Source of the DNA: Deltaproteobacteria bacterium
Lineage (GTDB): Bacteria; Desulfobacterota; Syntrophobacteria; BM002
Reading direction: 5' to 3'
Length of the DNA stretch: 41,880 nt
Assembly: GCA_020353155.1 (NCBI GenBank)
Contig: CP070689.1
Coordinates: 3,025,034-3,066,913, forward strand
Shown one piece after another: positions 25,065 through 32,971 of this stretch; within the stretch, counting starts at the first letter, position 1; each line of letters opens with the position of its first letter. The notes below the pieces were generated by a model, which saw only the letters and a program-made list of their open reading frames with translations, did not search any database and had not been told where the DNA came from. A program made the translations under genes and the position numbers.

Positions 25065-26030
25065 ATGAAATCGTCAAATAGATTCTACCGATTTGCTATC
25101 GTGTTGATGGGGTTGGCAATCCTCGGTTGCAGCAACCAGCCGGACCAGTCCAAGGGGCAAGCCACAAGTGAGTCAGAAGGTTTTGCCACGGGCAAGATCC
25201 ACTCTGTAAGCATACTCCCGGAGAATCCCACGCCGGAAACGGCTTTAGAAGTAGACTTGTTCATGGGCGGAGACAAACCCGAACGCTTGAGTTTTCAGTG
25301 GATCAGGAACGGTAGCCCCGTCCCCGGTGCCATAGACCGGTTGTTTCCTCGCAAGAGTTTCAAGAAAGGTGATTTTATTTCAGTTCAGGTCCAGGCAAAG
25401 TGGTCGGGAGGGAAAACCCAAACGGCGGAATCGGAAACGGTAGTCATAGGCAACTCAGCTCCCTACGTGCAATCTGTCTCCTTTGAACCTGCGGCTGCTG
25501 GAACCAACGACGATCTCAAGGCAGTTGTAAGAGGCAGCGACCAGGATGCGGATAGGGTGGATTTCTTCTATGCCTGGTCGGTAAATGGCAGTCCCGTGGG
25601 TGACCAGGACGGCCCGGTACTGCCGAGCACCTATTACCAGAGAGATGACGAGGTCGAGGTGGTGGTAACCCCCACGGACGGTACGGACGTTGGCAAGACA
25701 GTACGTGGGAACATTAAGATAGCGAACACTGCACCGGAGATCGTATCCACGCCCCCGGAAACAATTATGACCCAAGGTATCTATACCTATGCGGTTCAGG
25801 CCCAAGATGCTGACGGTGATTCCATTCGCTTTTCTCTCGAGGGTAATACCCCCGAGGGTATGACTATTGATCCCAAGACAGGCCTGGTAAAGTGGCAGGT
25901 GAAGCTGCCGGATGAAGAGATCTCCTACGAGTTTGAAGTGTTGGCAGAGGACTCGGAGGGCGAAACCTACAGTCAGACGGTCACACTGAGATTGGTTCCG
26001 CAACAGGTAGAGGTGAGTCCGACTCAATAA
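25065..26030 (+). CDS. Lipoprotein with Ig/cadherin-like repeats (paralogue 2)
   Basis: A 321-residue predicted lipoprotein. The start at 25065 is chosen because it opens the signal peptide (MKSSNRFYRF...), whose lipobox ends AILGC about residue 22; an earlier ATG would add a tail coded by a REP element. Three or so beta-rich segments follow: a QWIRNGSPVPGAI module, a second with SWSVNG-like text (AWSVNGSPVGDQDGPVL), and a C-terminal cadherin-like domain (DADGDSIRFSLEGNTPEGM). It matches the 22787 product throughout, so the pair arose by duplication and flanks the DUF1573 gene. Function unknown. Confidence 0.87.
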   Translation: MKSSNRFYRFAIVLMGLAILGCSNQPDQSKGQATSESEGFATGKIHSVSILPENPTPETALEVDLFMGGDKPERLSFQWIRNGSPVPGAIDRLFPRKSFKKGDFISVQVQAKWSGGKTQTAESETVVIGNSAPYVQSVSFEPAAAGTNDDLKAVVRGSDQDADRVDFFYAWSVNGSPVGDQDGPVLPSTYYQRDDEVEVVVTPTDGTDVGKTVRGNIKIANTAPEIVSTPPETIMTQGIYTYAVQAQDADGDSIRFSLEGNTPEGMTIDPKTGLVKWQVKLPDEEISYEFEVLAEDSEGETYSQTVTLRLVPQQVEVSPTQ

Positions 26031-26050
26031 GTTTAGATTTAGAGTAAAGT

Positions 26051-26091
26051 AACTGTCCCCTCCCCCCGTAAAGGAGGAGGGGACAGTTATT
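26051..26091 (+). terminator. Probable intrinsic terminator after lipoprotein 2
   Basis: AACTGTCCCCTCC (26051-26063) and GGAGGGGACAGTT (26076-26088) form a perfect 13-bp stem with a 12-nt loop, 21 bp after the stop codon. The following TTATTTA is only a weak U-tract. Confidence 0.6.
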
Positions 26092-26118
26092 TAGAGTGCC
26101 TAAGTAAACACCAAAAAA

Positions 26119-26200
26119 CCCTCCCCCTTGACGGGGGAGGGTTAGGGTGGGGGTGAATCATCCCCCTCCCCGTAATCCCCTCCCGCCAGGGGAGGGGAAA
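26119..26200. repeat. GC-rich palindromic REP-like element
   Basis: Hairpin CCCTCCCCC, loop TTGA, CGGGGGAGGG, then GGGTGGGGGTG, a TCCCCCTCCCC block, and a second hairpin CCCCTCCC, GCCA, GGGGAGGGG. It is nearly the same as 32646-32727 and is the uninterrupted form of 19256-19384. Confidence 0.8.
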
Positions 26201-26248
26201 GCTATTTGAGGAGGGGAATTAATTAGAGCCTGGTATTGGCTAGATAAC

Positions 26249-26683
26249 CTAGGGCTGGGTCTCCCATTTCGGCACTTCAGAGAAGAAGGAGTAGTAGCGT
26301 CTCTCGCCTTGCTTGATATGGCGAGGCAATTTGTATATCTCCCGGGCAAAGATCTGCCCGTTTTTAAGCTCGAACCCGCGCACGAAGACCCAATTGTTTT
26401 TTCTGAAATCCCGGAAAGACAGGCTATTTCCCTTGTAATCACGGAGCATTGTTTTGTATCTTTGACCTCCCTGACGAAAATCAACTAACTTGATTACTTT
26501 CTCACATACCACCAGATAGTCAGGGTGCACCTCCATGACACCGCATTGCAACTCGAAGTAATCTCCCTCTCTCTCCAGTGCCCCAATTTCATCAAACTGG
26601 GCCAGGGCAAACCCTGGAAGGACGAGGGTGCAAACTACCAGTGCTAGAAGAAACCGTTTAACATATAGTATGCAGGGTCGCAT
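26249..26683 (-). CDS. Small secreted protein, partner of PilY1 cassette A
   Basis: A 144-residue exported protein of unknown family. The ATG at 26683 follows AAGGGAGG at good spacing; an upstream Met has none. A signal peptide (FLLALVVCTLVLPGFALA) is followed by a beta-rich domain with the pattern GVMEVHPDYLVVCEKVIKLVDF. Similar patterns occur in the 37512 (GTIERITKDYIIMDDTQYKL) and 41102 (GVIGDYAQEDRIYEVGGKIY) products, each next to a pilY1 gene. It begins 13 bp after pilY1 A ends. It may be a PilY1 accessory or pilus-tip factor; this is inference. Confidence 0.75.
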   Translation of the reverse strand: MRPCILYVKRFLLALVVCTLVLPGFALAQFDEIGALEREGDYFELQCGVMEVHPDYLVVCEKVIKLVDFRQGGQRYKTMLRDYKGNSLSFRDFRKNNWVFVRGFELKNGQIFAREIYKLPRHIKQGERRYYSFFSEVPKWETQP

Positions 26684-26696
26684 AGGAACCTCCCTT

Positions 26697-29600
26697 TTAA
26701 AATACCTGTCGCCAGTAATACATCTTAACATCTTTTTCTAACGTGGGAGTCAGGCTTTTGACACCACCCTGAACACCTACGAAGATCTTTACTCCATCCT
26801 CCATCACGGTAATAACCGGTGCCGATGGGATAGAGGTCCCCACGATCAATGAGCGGTCCGCAGTGGTCAGATTACCGTCCTCGGTAAAGTCAATCGCCGC
26901 TCCTCCGGTCTTGTAATCCAGGGCATATACCCTTGCCGTACCCCTTTCTGTGGGTACTGCACAGGGATCTCCCGACACCGTGCCAGAGGGTGGTTCATAA
27001 GTGGTGAAATAAACAACACCAGCAAAGACTCTCGGTGAAGAGACCACCTTCTCACCATCGTTTTCCATCAAGATAAACCAACCCTTGTTGTTCTCATCGT
27101 TCAGTGCGGTGAAGGCCGCTTCCTGCTCCTCAGCCGTGCCCACCTGGACGAGGTTGGCGGTGGCATCGTAGAGGTCGTCAATAGTCAGAGTGGTGAAGGG
27201 GGTGTCCAAAGGCGTCCACAGGTTCTTTATGGCATAGAGAGCGTCGGTGAAATCGGTACTTGCCGGGTGGGCCCGGTCTCCCGTACCAATGAAGAGGAAA
27301 TCCCCAAAGGTGAAACCGCCGCTGACGGACGTATCTGTGAAGTATTCTGTCACCACATCCGCCGCGTACATGAACTTCAGCCCCAGGGTGACCGATTGGC
27401 CCCCTAGGGTAACAGGAGAGGTGGGAAGCTCAAAGAGCTTTCTCTTTTCCCAGACGCCGTCGTAGGCGTAGGGTCTGTTAAAATTCAGGGGATTTTCCCC
27501 GGGTTCTATGTCCCGGAAGGCAAAGAGGTGCCCGCCGAGGTCGCCGGCATAGACCGTGTCCAGGTAACCATTTGCATCCCGATCAAATCCTGAGATATCA
27601 ATGATCGAGTGGGTCATGTCACTGTAGTTGGCACCATTGTAATTCAGGTATTTAACGTCTGCGTTGCTGTTGCCGTCGGTATCTTCCACCTGAATGGAAA
27701 AAACCGCCCGTCCCACCGAATCTGTTGCCGCCGGGGGCTCGAAATCCTGGTTTTCGTCATAACCCCCACCCATGAGCAAGACGTCAACTATGTCGTCGTC
27801 ACTGTCGGTAGTGGGGTCGTTTTCCACAAAAATTGTGTGTTTTTCAGGTTTGACCCAGGACTGCCCCAGATCGGCATCAGTATGGAGAGGGTCATCCACC
27901 CCGTCCTTATCAGCAGCAGCCCTCAGGTGGTAAGGTGTAACAATGTACATGTATGATGGTATGGTAGGATTGGAGACGTCCAGGGCATAGTAATAATCTC
28001 CTCCGCGGCGCTCACCAAAAAAGAGAATATTCTTCACTTCATTGGGATCAATCTTGCCGTCACTATCATTGTCATCCCAGCGCTCGTAGGCCACGGGAGG
28101 CCCGTCCACGTAGTAGTCATGATCGGTATCGCTATCCATAAGCAATTTCAAGGTCGGCAACAGGTCCGGCGGGATAAAGGCCCACTGCTCGAAGCCGTCG
28201 CTGTCTCTGAAGTTGTGCAGCATGCCGTCGTTGGCCCCAACGAAAACGTAGCTTTCAATTTCGTTGTCGTCCGGAAAACCGTCATTGTCACCGCCATTAG
28301 CTACTTTGTCGCTATCAGTGGTCCAATAGTGAATCACCGTGGGCTCTGAGTGGATAATGTCACCCAGCATCCATCCCCTGTCCACCCCGCGCGTCCGGTT
28401 GATCACCGCATCCTTCTCAGCCTGAGTGCTCACGTCCAGCAAGGTGGGGGTGATCTGAGGATTGGTAGTAGTGAAGCCATTATCGGGATGATTGAGCGCT
28501 TTCGCTTTTATTCCCGCTATGGTGTAGATTGTTCGAGGGCTGGAAACCGGCCGGATAAGGAGCTGTTCACCGGCACCGCCCTTTTCCACGTCCGGGCCGT
28601 CAACCGTTGTTGACCAGAAAGAATGGCTGGTGGTGAGGATTCTGCCCCAACTGTCCGTGGCGGCATTCAGATTCTGATCCAGCATTTCGCCTGTGCTAGT
28701 GAGTTTGTATTTTTTCAGGTTGCCGCTCCAAAGGCCTCCTGACTTGGGCCTGAAGAAGCCGAGGAACAGCCGGTCGCCGGCAAAGGTCCGGTTCATCCGG
28801 TTTACCGGCACCACCGGGGCAACGAAAACAGCGCTGTCCTCGAATATCCAGGAGATGATGGACTCGAAGGCCTCTTTGAGGTCCGCCGCTTTTTCAGCGG
28901 TGAAGTATTGGCCCCCACCGTTTGTGGCCGTGTCCACCAGGAGGTTGAAATCCGTTTTGAAGCCGATGGTAAAGATGGTGAGGTTCTGTTTTTCGAAGTC
29001 AGTGCCCACCGTACCCAAGCTCGAGTTTATATCGTTGTCGTAGAGGTACTTGGCCACATCGTCGAGGAAGTCGGTGCCGTCATCGCCATCTTCGGCGGGG
29101 CTTTTACATTTGCCATCAGGGTGCCATTCATCGCAATCGGTGGTGTCAGTGTCATAGTCACCGCCGATCCAGTCGTCGTTTATGTACTTGTACTTGTCGT
29201 CTCCTTTCCAAAGGGGCTCAGATTTGTCTTTGGTGGAATAACCGTCGGTCATGAGGATGACGTAGTTCTTCTGGCAGGAGTACTCCATGGGGCTGGTGTA
29301 CTGGATGCCATTTTCGGTAAAATTTTTTGCATTACCATCGACGTCATTAAACCAGCTTTTCTTGCCGGCAAAGTAGAGGCCGGCCTCGGCCAGGGTCTCG
29401 GCCAGGGGGGTCCAGCCGCTGGCAGGAAGCGCACTTACCGCAGCTTTCATCTCTGTCTTGCCGGTTCCTATGGGCTTTTCGATCCGCCCCCCGTGTTCGT
29501 AATTGAAGCGCATCAAGCCTAAGTTCACATTATCGACGGAATCGATGAGCTCTAAGATCACCTCTTTGGCCACCTCTGTCCGGCTGCGCAGGGCGCCCAT

Positions 29601-30017
29601 GGGGGATTTCAGATAATTGAGGTAGTTGCCCATACGATACCTTTCCCTGGAAGTGTCGTACCTGCAATTGAGGTTACTCTTTAGTCTCCAGGTGGTGTAG
29701 CCTTTGGCCTTTAGCTCTTGCCTGGCACTGTCACAAAGGACGTTATCCACGCTACCCGTGAGCCAGTACCAGGAGGCGGCGTACACTGCGTCTTTGGTGT
29801 AAGTCCCGTAAGAGCTATAATCAAATGCGGGGTCGTAGGGCTCGCCGTAAACATCCTCCGTGCCCATGCTGCCGGAGGTGTCAAAGATGATGAGCACGTT
29901 GGGCTTTACTGAAATCTCTATGCCCCCGTAGATGTCGATGTCGTCGGCCAGAAGTCCTGCCGGGCTGGCCAGGACGAAAGCCAAGAGAATTATTAATATT
30001 CCTATTGTGCGCTTCAT
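26697..30017 (-). CDS. pilY1: PilY1-type pilus tip adhesin, cassette A
   Basis: A 1106-residue exported protein: signal peptide to about residue 24, then a von Willebrand A domain with an intact MIDAS (DTSGSMG, D46-S48-S50) and NYVILMTDGYS later. The C-terminal half is the PilY1 beta-propeller (YVFVGANDGMLHNF, ILFFGERRGGDYYYALDV, RVYALDYKTG). Asp-rich calcium loops are present (DNDGFPDD, DNDSDGKIDPNE). PilY1 sits at type IV pilus tips and works with minor pilins in extension, adhesion and surface sensing. It follows fimT-like, pilV, pilW and pilX genes and precedes a small secreted protein, so it belongs to a full minor-pilin cassette. Confidence 0.93.
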   Translation of the reverse strand: MKRTIGILIILLAFVLASPAGLLADDIDIYGGIEISVKPNVLIIFDTSGSMGTEDVYGEPYDPAFDYSSYGTYTKDAVYAASWYWLTGSVDNVLCDSARQELKAKGYTTWRLKSNLNCRYDTSRERYRMGNYLNYLKSPMGALRSRTEVAKEVILELIDSVDNVNLGLMRFNYEHGGRIEKPIGTGKTEMKAAVSALPASGWTPLAETLAEAGLYFAGKKSWFNDVDGNAKNFTENGIQYTSPMEYSCQKNYVILMTDGYSTKDKSEPLWKGDDKYKYINDDWIGGDYDTDTTDCDEWHPDGKCKSPAEDGDDGTDFLDDVAKYLYDNDINSSLGTVGTDFEKQNLTIFTIGFKTDFNLLVDTATNGGGQYFTAEKAADLKEAFESIISWIFEDSAVFVAPVVPVNRMNRTFAGDRLFLGFFRPKSGGLWSGNLKKYKLTSTGEMLDQNLNAATDSWGRILTTSHSFWSTTVDGPDVEKGGAGEQLLIRPVSSPRTIYTIAGIKAKALNHPDNGFTTTNPQITPTLLDVSTQAEKDAVINRTRGVDRGWMLGDIIHSEPTVIHYWTTDSDKVANGGDNDGFPDDNEIESYVFVGANDGMLHNFRDSDGFEQWAFIPPDLLPTLKLLMDSDTDHDYYVDGPPVAYERWDDNDSDGKIDPNEVKNILFFGERRGGDYYYALDVSNPTIPSYMYIVTPYHLRAAADKDGVDDPLHTDADLGQSWVKPEKHTIFVENDPTTDSDDDIVDVLLMGGGYDENQDFEPPAATDSVGRAVFSIQVEDTDGNSNADVKYLNYNGANYSDMTHSIIDISGFDRDANGYLDTVYAGDLGGHLFAFRDIEPGENPLNFNRPYAYDGVWEKRKLFELPTSPVTLGGQSVTLGLKFMYAADVVTEYFTDTSVSGGFTFGDFLFIGTGDRAHPASTDFTDALYAIKNLWTPLDTPFTTLTIDDLYDATANLVQVGTAEEQEAAFTALNDENNKGWFILMENDGEKVVSSPRVFAGVVYFTTYEPPSGTVSGDPCAVPTERGTARVYALDYKTGGAAIDFTEDGNLTTADRSLIVGTSIPSAPVITVMEDGVKIFVGVQGGVKSLTPTLEKDVKMYYWRQVF

Positions 30018-30069
30018 GACATATTCTCCTCTGTTGCTTCATCACCGCAAACCACAGCGCAACTGGTTC

Positions 30070-30654
30070 TTAGAACTTGTTGAATACCATGTAGACCCCG
30101 GTTTGCACCCGGGTATTACCGTCTTGCGATGTGGTGGTAACGCCATATCTGCGAATTTCAAAATGCTTCAAGCTGTATCCCGAGCCCACAGGCGGCGGTC
30201 CTATGTGCCGCTGCAAGGGTAGATCATTGGCGGCGGCGGTCAGACCGGAAACAGCAGTACCCGTATCTTCCACGCATCTGATCTCAATCTTAAGGTCGGG
30301 ATTGCAATCTTTGTCAAAGTCACCCATGATCCAGGTATCAGAGTTAAGAGGATCGGGATCACAATTGCCAACGTCGGTGGCATTGTCTGAGATGAAGTTG
30401 GCATTAGTTTCTCCAGCGGTGAGGAACTCGTCGGTCATCCAAGCTGATCTCCACTCCATGGCCTCGATCTGGCCGGCCTCGGCATCGTAGAACTCCATGG
30501 TGAGGAATTTTTCATTGGTGGAAATCTGCAGCTCCGTATCCGAGGTGGTGAGGGCAGCAATGCCGATGATGGTCACCACGGTGAGTATGAGCACCGCAAC
30601 CACCAACACCATACCCCCTTCATTTTTCACTGGATCCAATATCCTTTTGATCAT
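30070..30654 (-). CDS. pilX: PilX-type minor pilus protein, cassette A
   Basis: A 194-residue protein with the PilX N-terminus: basic residues, then EGGMVLVVAVLILTVVTIIGIAAL and TSDTELQISTNE, typical of PilX/GspK-like minor components. The ATG at 30654 is preferred since it starts the short basic leader; longer starts add an unrelated segment. It has a Cys pair in the middle (VGNCDPD, EIRCVED). It lies 13 bp downstream of pilW and 52 bp upstream of pilY1. Confidence 0.88.
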   Translation of the reverse strand: MIKRILDPVKNEGGMVLVVAVLILTVVTIIGIAALTTSDTELQISTNEKFLTMEFYDAEAGQIEAMEWRSAWMTDEFLTAGETNANFISDNATDVGNCDPDPLNSDTWIMGDFDKDCNPDLKIEIRCVEDTGTAVSGLTAAANDLPLQRHIGPPPVGSGYSLKHFEIRRYGVTTTSQDGNTRVQTGVYMVFNKF

Positions 30655-30667
30655 GATCCGTCTCCCT

Positions 30668-31324
30668 TTATAGATTCCGGCAGCGCACCTGGGTGCGTAG
30701 AGTGCGGTCAAAGGTCTGGTTCTCGGCGTTTGTCCCCCTTGTCTGCATGGTGATCACCACGGTTCTGACATTGGCAAGGTCCGCTTCGTTGGTACCTGGT
30801 TCACCCAGATCGTTGCCGGCAGCGTCCAGATATTCAAAGGTAAGGTTGTTCACATTGTCGATAAGAGAATCCCACGTTTGCGGCACCCTGTCTGGTGGTG
30901 GTGTGCCGGGATTGTCCTGGTATCCCGTATCCAGGTTGCAGCGCTGGAGCACAGTGCCGCTGAATTGATAGGCTACGCGCTCTCGGTTGTCTTCGTCGAT
31001 GACGCCATTCATGTTGAGGTCCGCGGTGAACTGAATCAGAGTTGCTGTGGCCTCCTCTATGGAGAAAAGATCTGTTTCCTCAGGATCCAAACCCGCCAAG
31101 CGGATATCCCTCACCATGAAATCGACACCCACCCGCAGCCCCTGCTGGGTGTCAACCACCCTGTCCTGGGTGTGGTAGGATCGATTAGATGAGGTGAAGA
31201 CCGCGTATATGGCAGCAAGGACCAGACCCGCAATGGCCATGGTGACCAGGAGCTCGACGATGGTAAAGCCTCTGCTCCTGATAGCGGAGACACAAGGAGC
31301 TATTTGTTGATCGGTGCGCATCAT
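30668..31324 (-). CDS. pilW: PilW-type minor pilin, cassette A
   Basis: A 218-residue prepilin. The type III signal is RSRG-FTIVELLVTMAIAGLVL, with a ~18-residue leader, and the post-helix segment FMVRDIRLAGLDPEE is the PilW signature. One calcium-type loop (DLNMNGVIDEDN) lies in the head domain. Its ATG overlaps the pilV stop (ATGA), so the two are translationally coupled. It would be cleaved by PilD and placed near the pilus tip. Confidence 0.92.
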   Translation of the reverse strand: MMRTDQQIAPCVSAIRSRGFTIVELLVTMAIAGLVLAAIYAVFTSSNRSYHTQDRVVDTQQGLRVGVDFMVRDIRLAGLDPEETDLFSIEEATATLIQFTADLNMNGVIDEDNRERVAYQFSGTVLQRCNLDTGYQDNPGTPPPDRVPQTWDSLIDNVNNLTFEYLDAAGNDLGEPGTNEADLANVRTVVITMQTRGTNAENQTFDRTLRTQVRCRNL

Positions 31325-31716
31325 TCTCCGTTTCCCCTCGTGATTGTTCTAAGAATGACCTGGTGATTTCCCATTCCTGATCTCCAGTTTACCGCGACGG
31401 ATACCTGTCTGGAGTCAGCTGAGGGTCCGGCGGCAACCGTCCATGAGCGGTTGTAGATTGCTCCGCCCACCCCGGAATTCTCGTTTTCGTCAATGGGGCT
31501 GGCTTCCCCACCGGTTGCCAGGGTGCTCACATCCGCAACACTTTTCATCCGTTCCAGCTGGGCCTGGGCCAGAAAGGTGGCCGTTGTCATCTCATTGCCA
31601 AAGGCGTTTCCTTGTATGGAAGTAAGCTGCATGGAAGCCACTGCCAGTATGCCGATGGCGAATATGGTTACGGCTATTAAAACTTCGAGTAAGGTAAAGC
31701 CTTCTCTGCCCTTCAT
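31321..31716 (-). CDS. pilV: PilV-type minor pilin, cassette A
   Basis: A 131-residue prepilin with leader MKGREG and helix FTLLEVLIAVTIFAIGILAVASMQ, followed by TSIQGN, the typical PilV continuation (MQL/ATS). It is short for the family, with a compact head and one Asp/Glu-rich turn (DENENSG). It begins 13 bp after the FimT-like gene ends and overlaps pilW by ATGA. Confidence 0.92.
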   Translation of the reverse strand: MKGREGFTLLEVLIAVTIFAIGILAVASMQLTSIQGNAFGNEMTTATFLAQAQLERMKSVADVSTLATGGEASPIDENENSGVGGAIYNRSWTVAAGPSADSRQVSVAVNWRSGMGNHQVILRTITRGNGE

Positions 31717-31729
31717 CTGTATTTGCTCC

Positions 31730-32368
31730 CTAATCGTCTACCCAGGTTGTTCCATTAGAGCTTCTTTGAATTCTTGAGAGTCCCACAATCGTCAGCCTGA
31801 TTCTCCTGTAGTTATTCTTAACGTTTTTCAGGGTTACAGTTCCCGGGCTCCCCAGATCTAATACCTGGGCAGGAGGCCCGGAGTCGTATCTGTAAGGAAT
31901 GCCTCGACTGTTGAATCCAAATGCTGCATCGCCGTCGAAAGAAGCACCGGTCATTGCTACGTTCTTGGGAATATCAACGGTTTTTAGGACAGTTTCTCCC
32001 GCATCCTGAACCAAATTAATGGTGACACTTTCTCTAAAGATCGTGTAAGAGTCAGGGTCTGTTGATGTGTCGAACACCAGGGCACAACTGGTGTTCTCCC
32101 TAATAGCCGTTGACTTGGCCAGTTCAATGTCTGACTTAATATTTCTGATGGCGCTTCTCAGTTTCATGTCGGGCATCCAACTCACATAGGCAGGTATACC
32201 GACACCCATCAAAATAATCACTACTATCATGATGGTTATGAGCTCGATGATGGTGAAACCACGGGCACAGTTGTTATTATCGTTAGTTGTAAATAAAAGA
32301 GCCTTGCGGAATAATTTTCTCACTTTGTAGCGCTGTAAAATTGCCGAGATAACTGTTGCTAATACCAT
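31730..32368 (-). CDS. FimT/GspH-type minor pilin, first gene of cassette A
   Basis: A 212-residue prepilin. The ATG at 32368 has GGAGG 7 nt upstream; an earlier in-frame Met would lie beyond the sigma-54 promoter and is not used. The leader is unusually long, about 38 residues, before ARG-FTIIELITIMIVVIILMGVGIPAY. The FimT/GspH region follows (MKLRSAIRNIKSDIELAKSTAIRENTSCAL), ending with a strand-rich head (GFNSRGIPYR). It is first in an operon driven by the sigma-54 element at 32393-32408. Confidence 0.9.
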   Translation of the reverse strand: MVLATVISAILQRYKVRKLFRKALLFTTNDNNNCARGFTIIELITIMIVVIILMGVGIPAYVSWMPDMKLRSAIRNIKSDIELAKSTAIRENTSCALVFDTSTDPDSYTIFRESVTINLVQDAGETVLKTVDIPKNVAMTGASFDGDAAFGFNSRGIPYRYDSGPPAQVLDLGSPGTVTLKNVKNNYRRIRLTIVGLSRIQRSSNGTTWVDD

Positions 32369-32392
32369 TCTGTATCCTCCAGTGGAAAATTG

Positions 32393-32408
32393 AGCAAATT
32401 CTATGCCA
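32393..32408 (-). promoter_or_regulatory. Sigma-54 promoter of cassette A
   Basis: On the minus strand it reads TGGCATAGAATTTGCT: GG and GC 10 bp apart, matching TGGCAC-N5-TTGCW with one change. The predicted start is near 32382, leaving a short leader that still contains GGAGG. An identical copy precedes cassette B. Confidence 0.82.
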
Positions 32409-32474
32409 CTGAAAAAAAAATAATAATTGCCAATAAAACAGAAAGGATTCAAACAACTGAAGCTAAAAATACCA

Positions 32475-32494
32475 TGTAATAACAAGATATTACA
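32475..32494. promoter_or_regulatory. Dyad TGTAATA-N6-TATTACA, candidate enhancer site (A)
   Basis: A perfect 7-bp inverted repeat with spacer ACAAGA, 67 bp upstream of the sigma-54 element, in the normal range for an activator site. In copy B the arms are identical and only a spacer base differs. The nearby PilR/NtrC-type regulator is a candidate binder. Confidence 0.6.
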
Positions 32495-32551
32495 AGGCCA
32501 TATTCGAGAAGGTCAAATTTTCCTTTCACCCCGGCCCCTTGGGTAAAGTAC

Positions 32552-32619
32552 GGTGATTTTTACAATAATTTAATAGTGGTTTAACTTTTTTAATAGTAAA
32601 ATTTATAAGAATGCCCCTA
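32552..32619. promoter_or_regulatory. 68-bp near-invariant block with 20-bp-spaced direct repeats (A)
   Basis: It differs from 40737-40804 at only three positions. It holds two TTTAATAGT copies (32569-32577 and 32589-32597) exactly 20 bp, two helical turns, apart. AT-rich; it could bind an activator or a bending protein such as IHF. No function is known. Confidence 0.5.
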
Positions 32620-32645
32620 AAGAGGCTATCCCAGAACCTCTAAAT

Positions 32646-32727
32646 TCCTCCCCCTTGACGGGGGAGGATAAAGGTGGGGGTGCTGGTCCCCCTCCCGTTA
32701 ATCCCCTCCCGCCAGGGGAGGGGAAAG
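32646..32727. repeat. GC-rich palindromic REP-like element
   Basis: Same structure as 26119-26200: CCTCCCCC, TTGAC, GGGGGAGG, then GGTGGGGGTG, and a second hairpin CCCCTCCC, GCCA, GGGGAGGGG. Confidence 0.8.
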
Positions 32728-32893
32728 TGGTTGGCGGGCAGGCTAAATCCCACTCCGCTCTCTATCCTTTTCGAACTCGCGAATCTGTCCCTGGGCAAAG
32801 TGCAACCTATGATAATCTCTCTTGAACCGTCCCTTGAGCTCAAAGTGCAATCCGGTTCCATCCCAAAGACGCACCATCTTTACATATCCACAA

Positions 32894-32930
32894 AAAATCC
32901 CCCTCCCTTTGAGACGGTGAGGGGGATTTT
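32894..32930 (-). terminator. Bidirectional intrinsic terminator after pilY1 B
   Basis: AAAATCCCCCTC (32894-32905) pairs perfectly with GAGGGGGATTTT (32919-32930) around a 13-nt loop. U-runs flank it for both strands. It lies ~42 bp past the pilY1 B stop, the end of cassette B. Confidence 0.85.
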
Positions 32931-32971
32931 CCAGAGGTTATTGGTTTACTCCTAAGGAGAAGGCTTGGTGT

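Larger units (their letters stand above)
32393..32618 (-). repeat. Duplicated cassette leader, copy A
   Basis: This ~226-bp stretch is clearly homologous to 40580-40803, with both copies placed just upstream of a FimT-like gene. Identity is highest at the sigma-54 element, the dyad and the last 68 bp, while intervening bases drift, which points to functional conservation of those parts. Confidence 0.85.
32369..32971. other. 600-bp spacer between PilY1 cassettes B and A
   Basis: Contents, left to right: sigma-54 promoter, TGTAATA dyad and conserved block (the leader of cassette A); a GC-rich REP element (32646-32727); an unassigned stretch with no gene; and a strong terminator (32894-32930) ending cassette B. 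Confidence 0.8.

Noticed and set aside
28908-29522. Plus-strand 204-codon frame opposite pilY1 A, and a similar one at 36128-36733 opposite pilY1 B
   Set aside because: Val/Gly-rich text mirrors the Asp-rich PilY1 codons; shadows of the real genes.
32369-32485. Upstream start for the first FimT-like gene of cassette A
   Set aside because: It would lie upstream of the sigma-54 promoter and lacks a ribosome site, while GGAGG precedes 32368.
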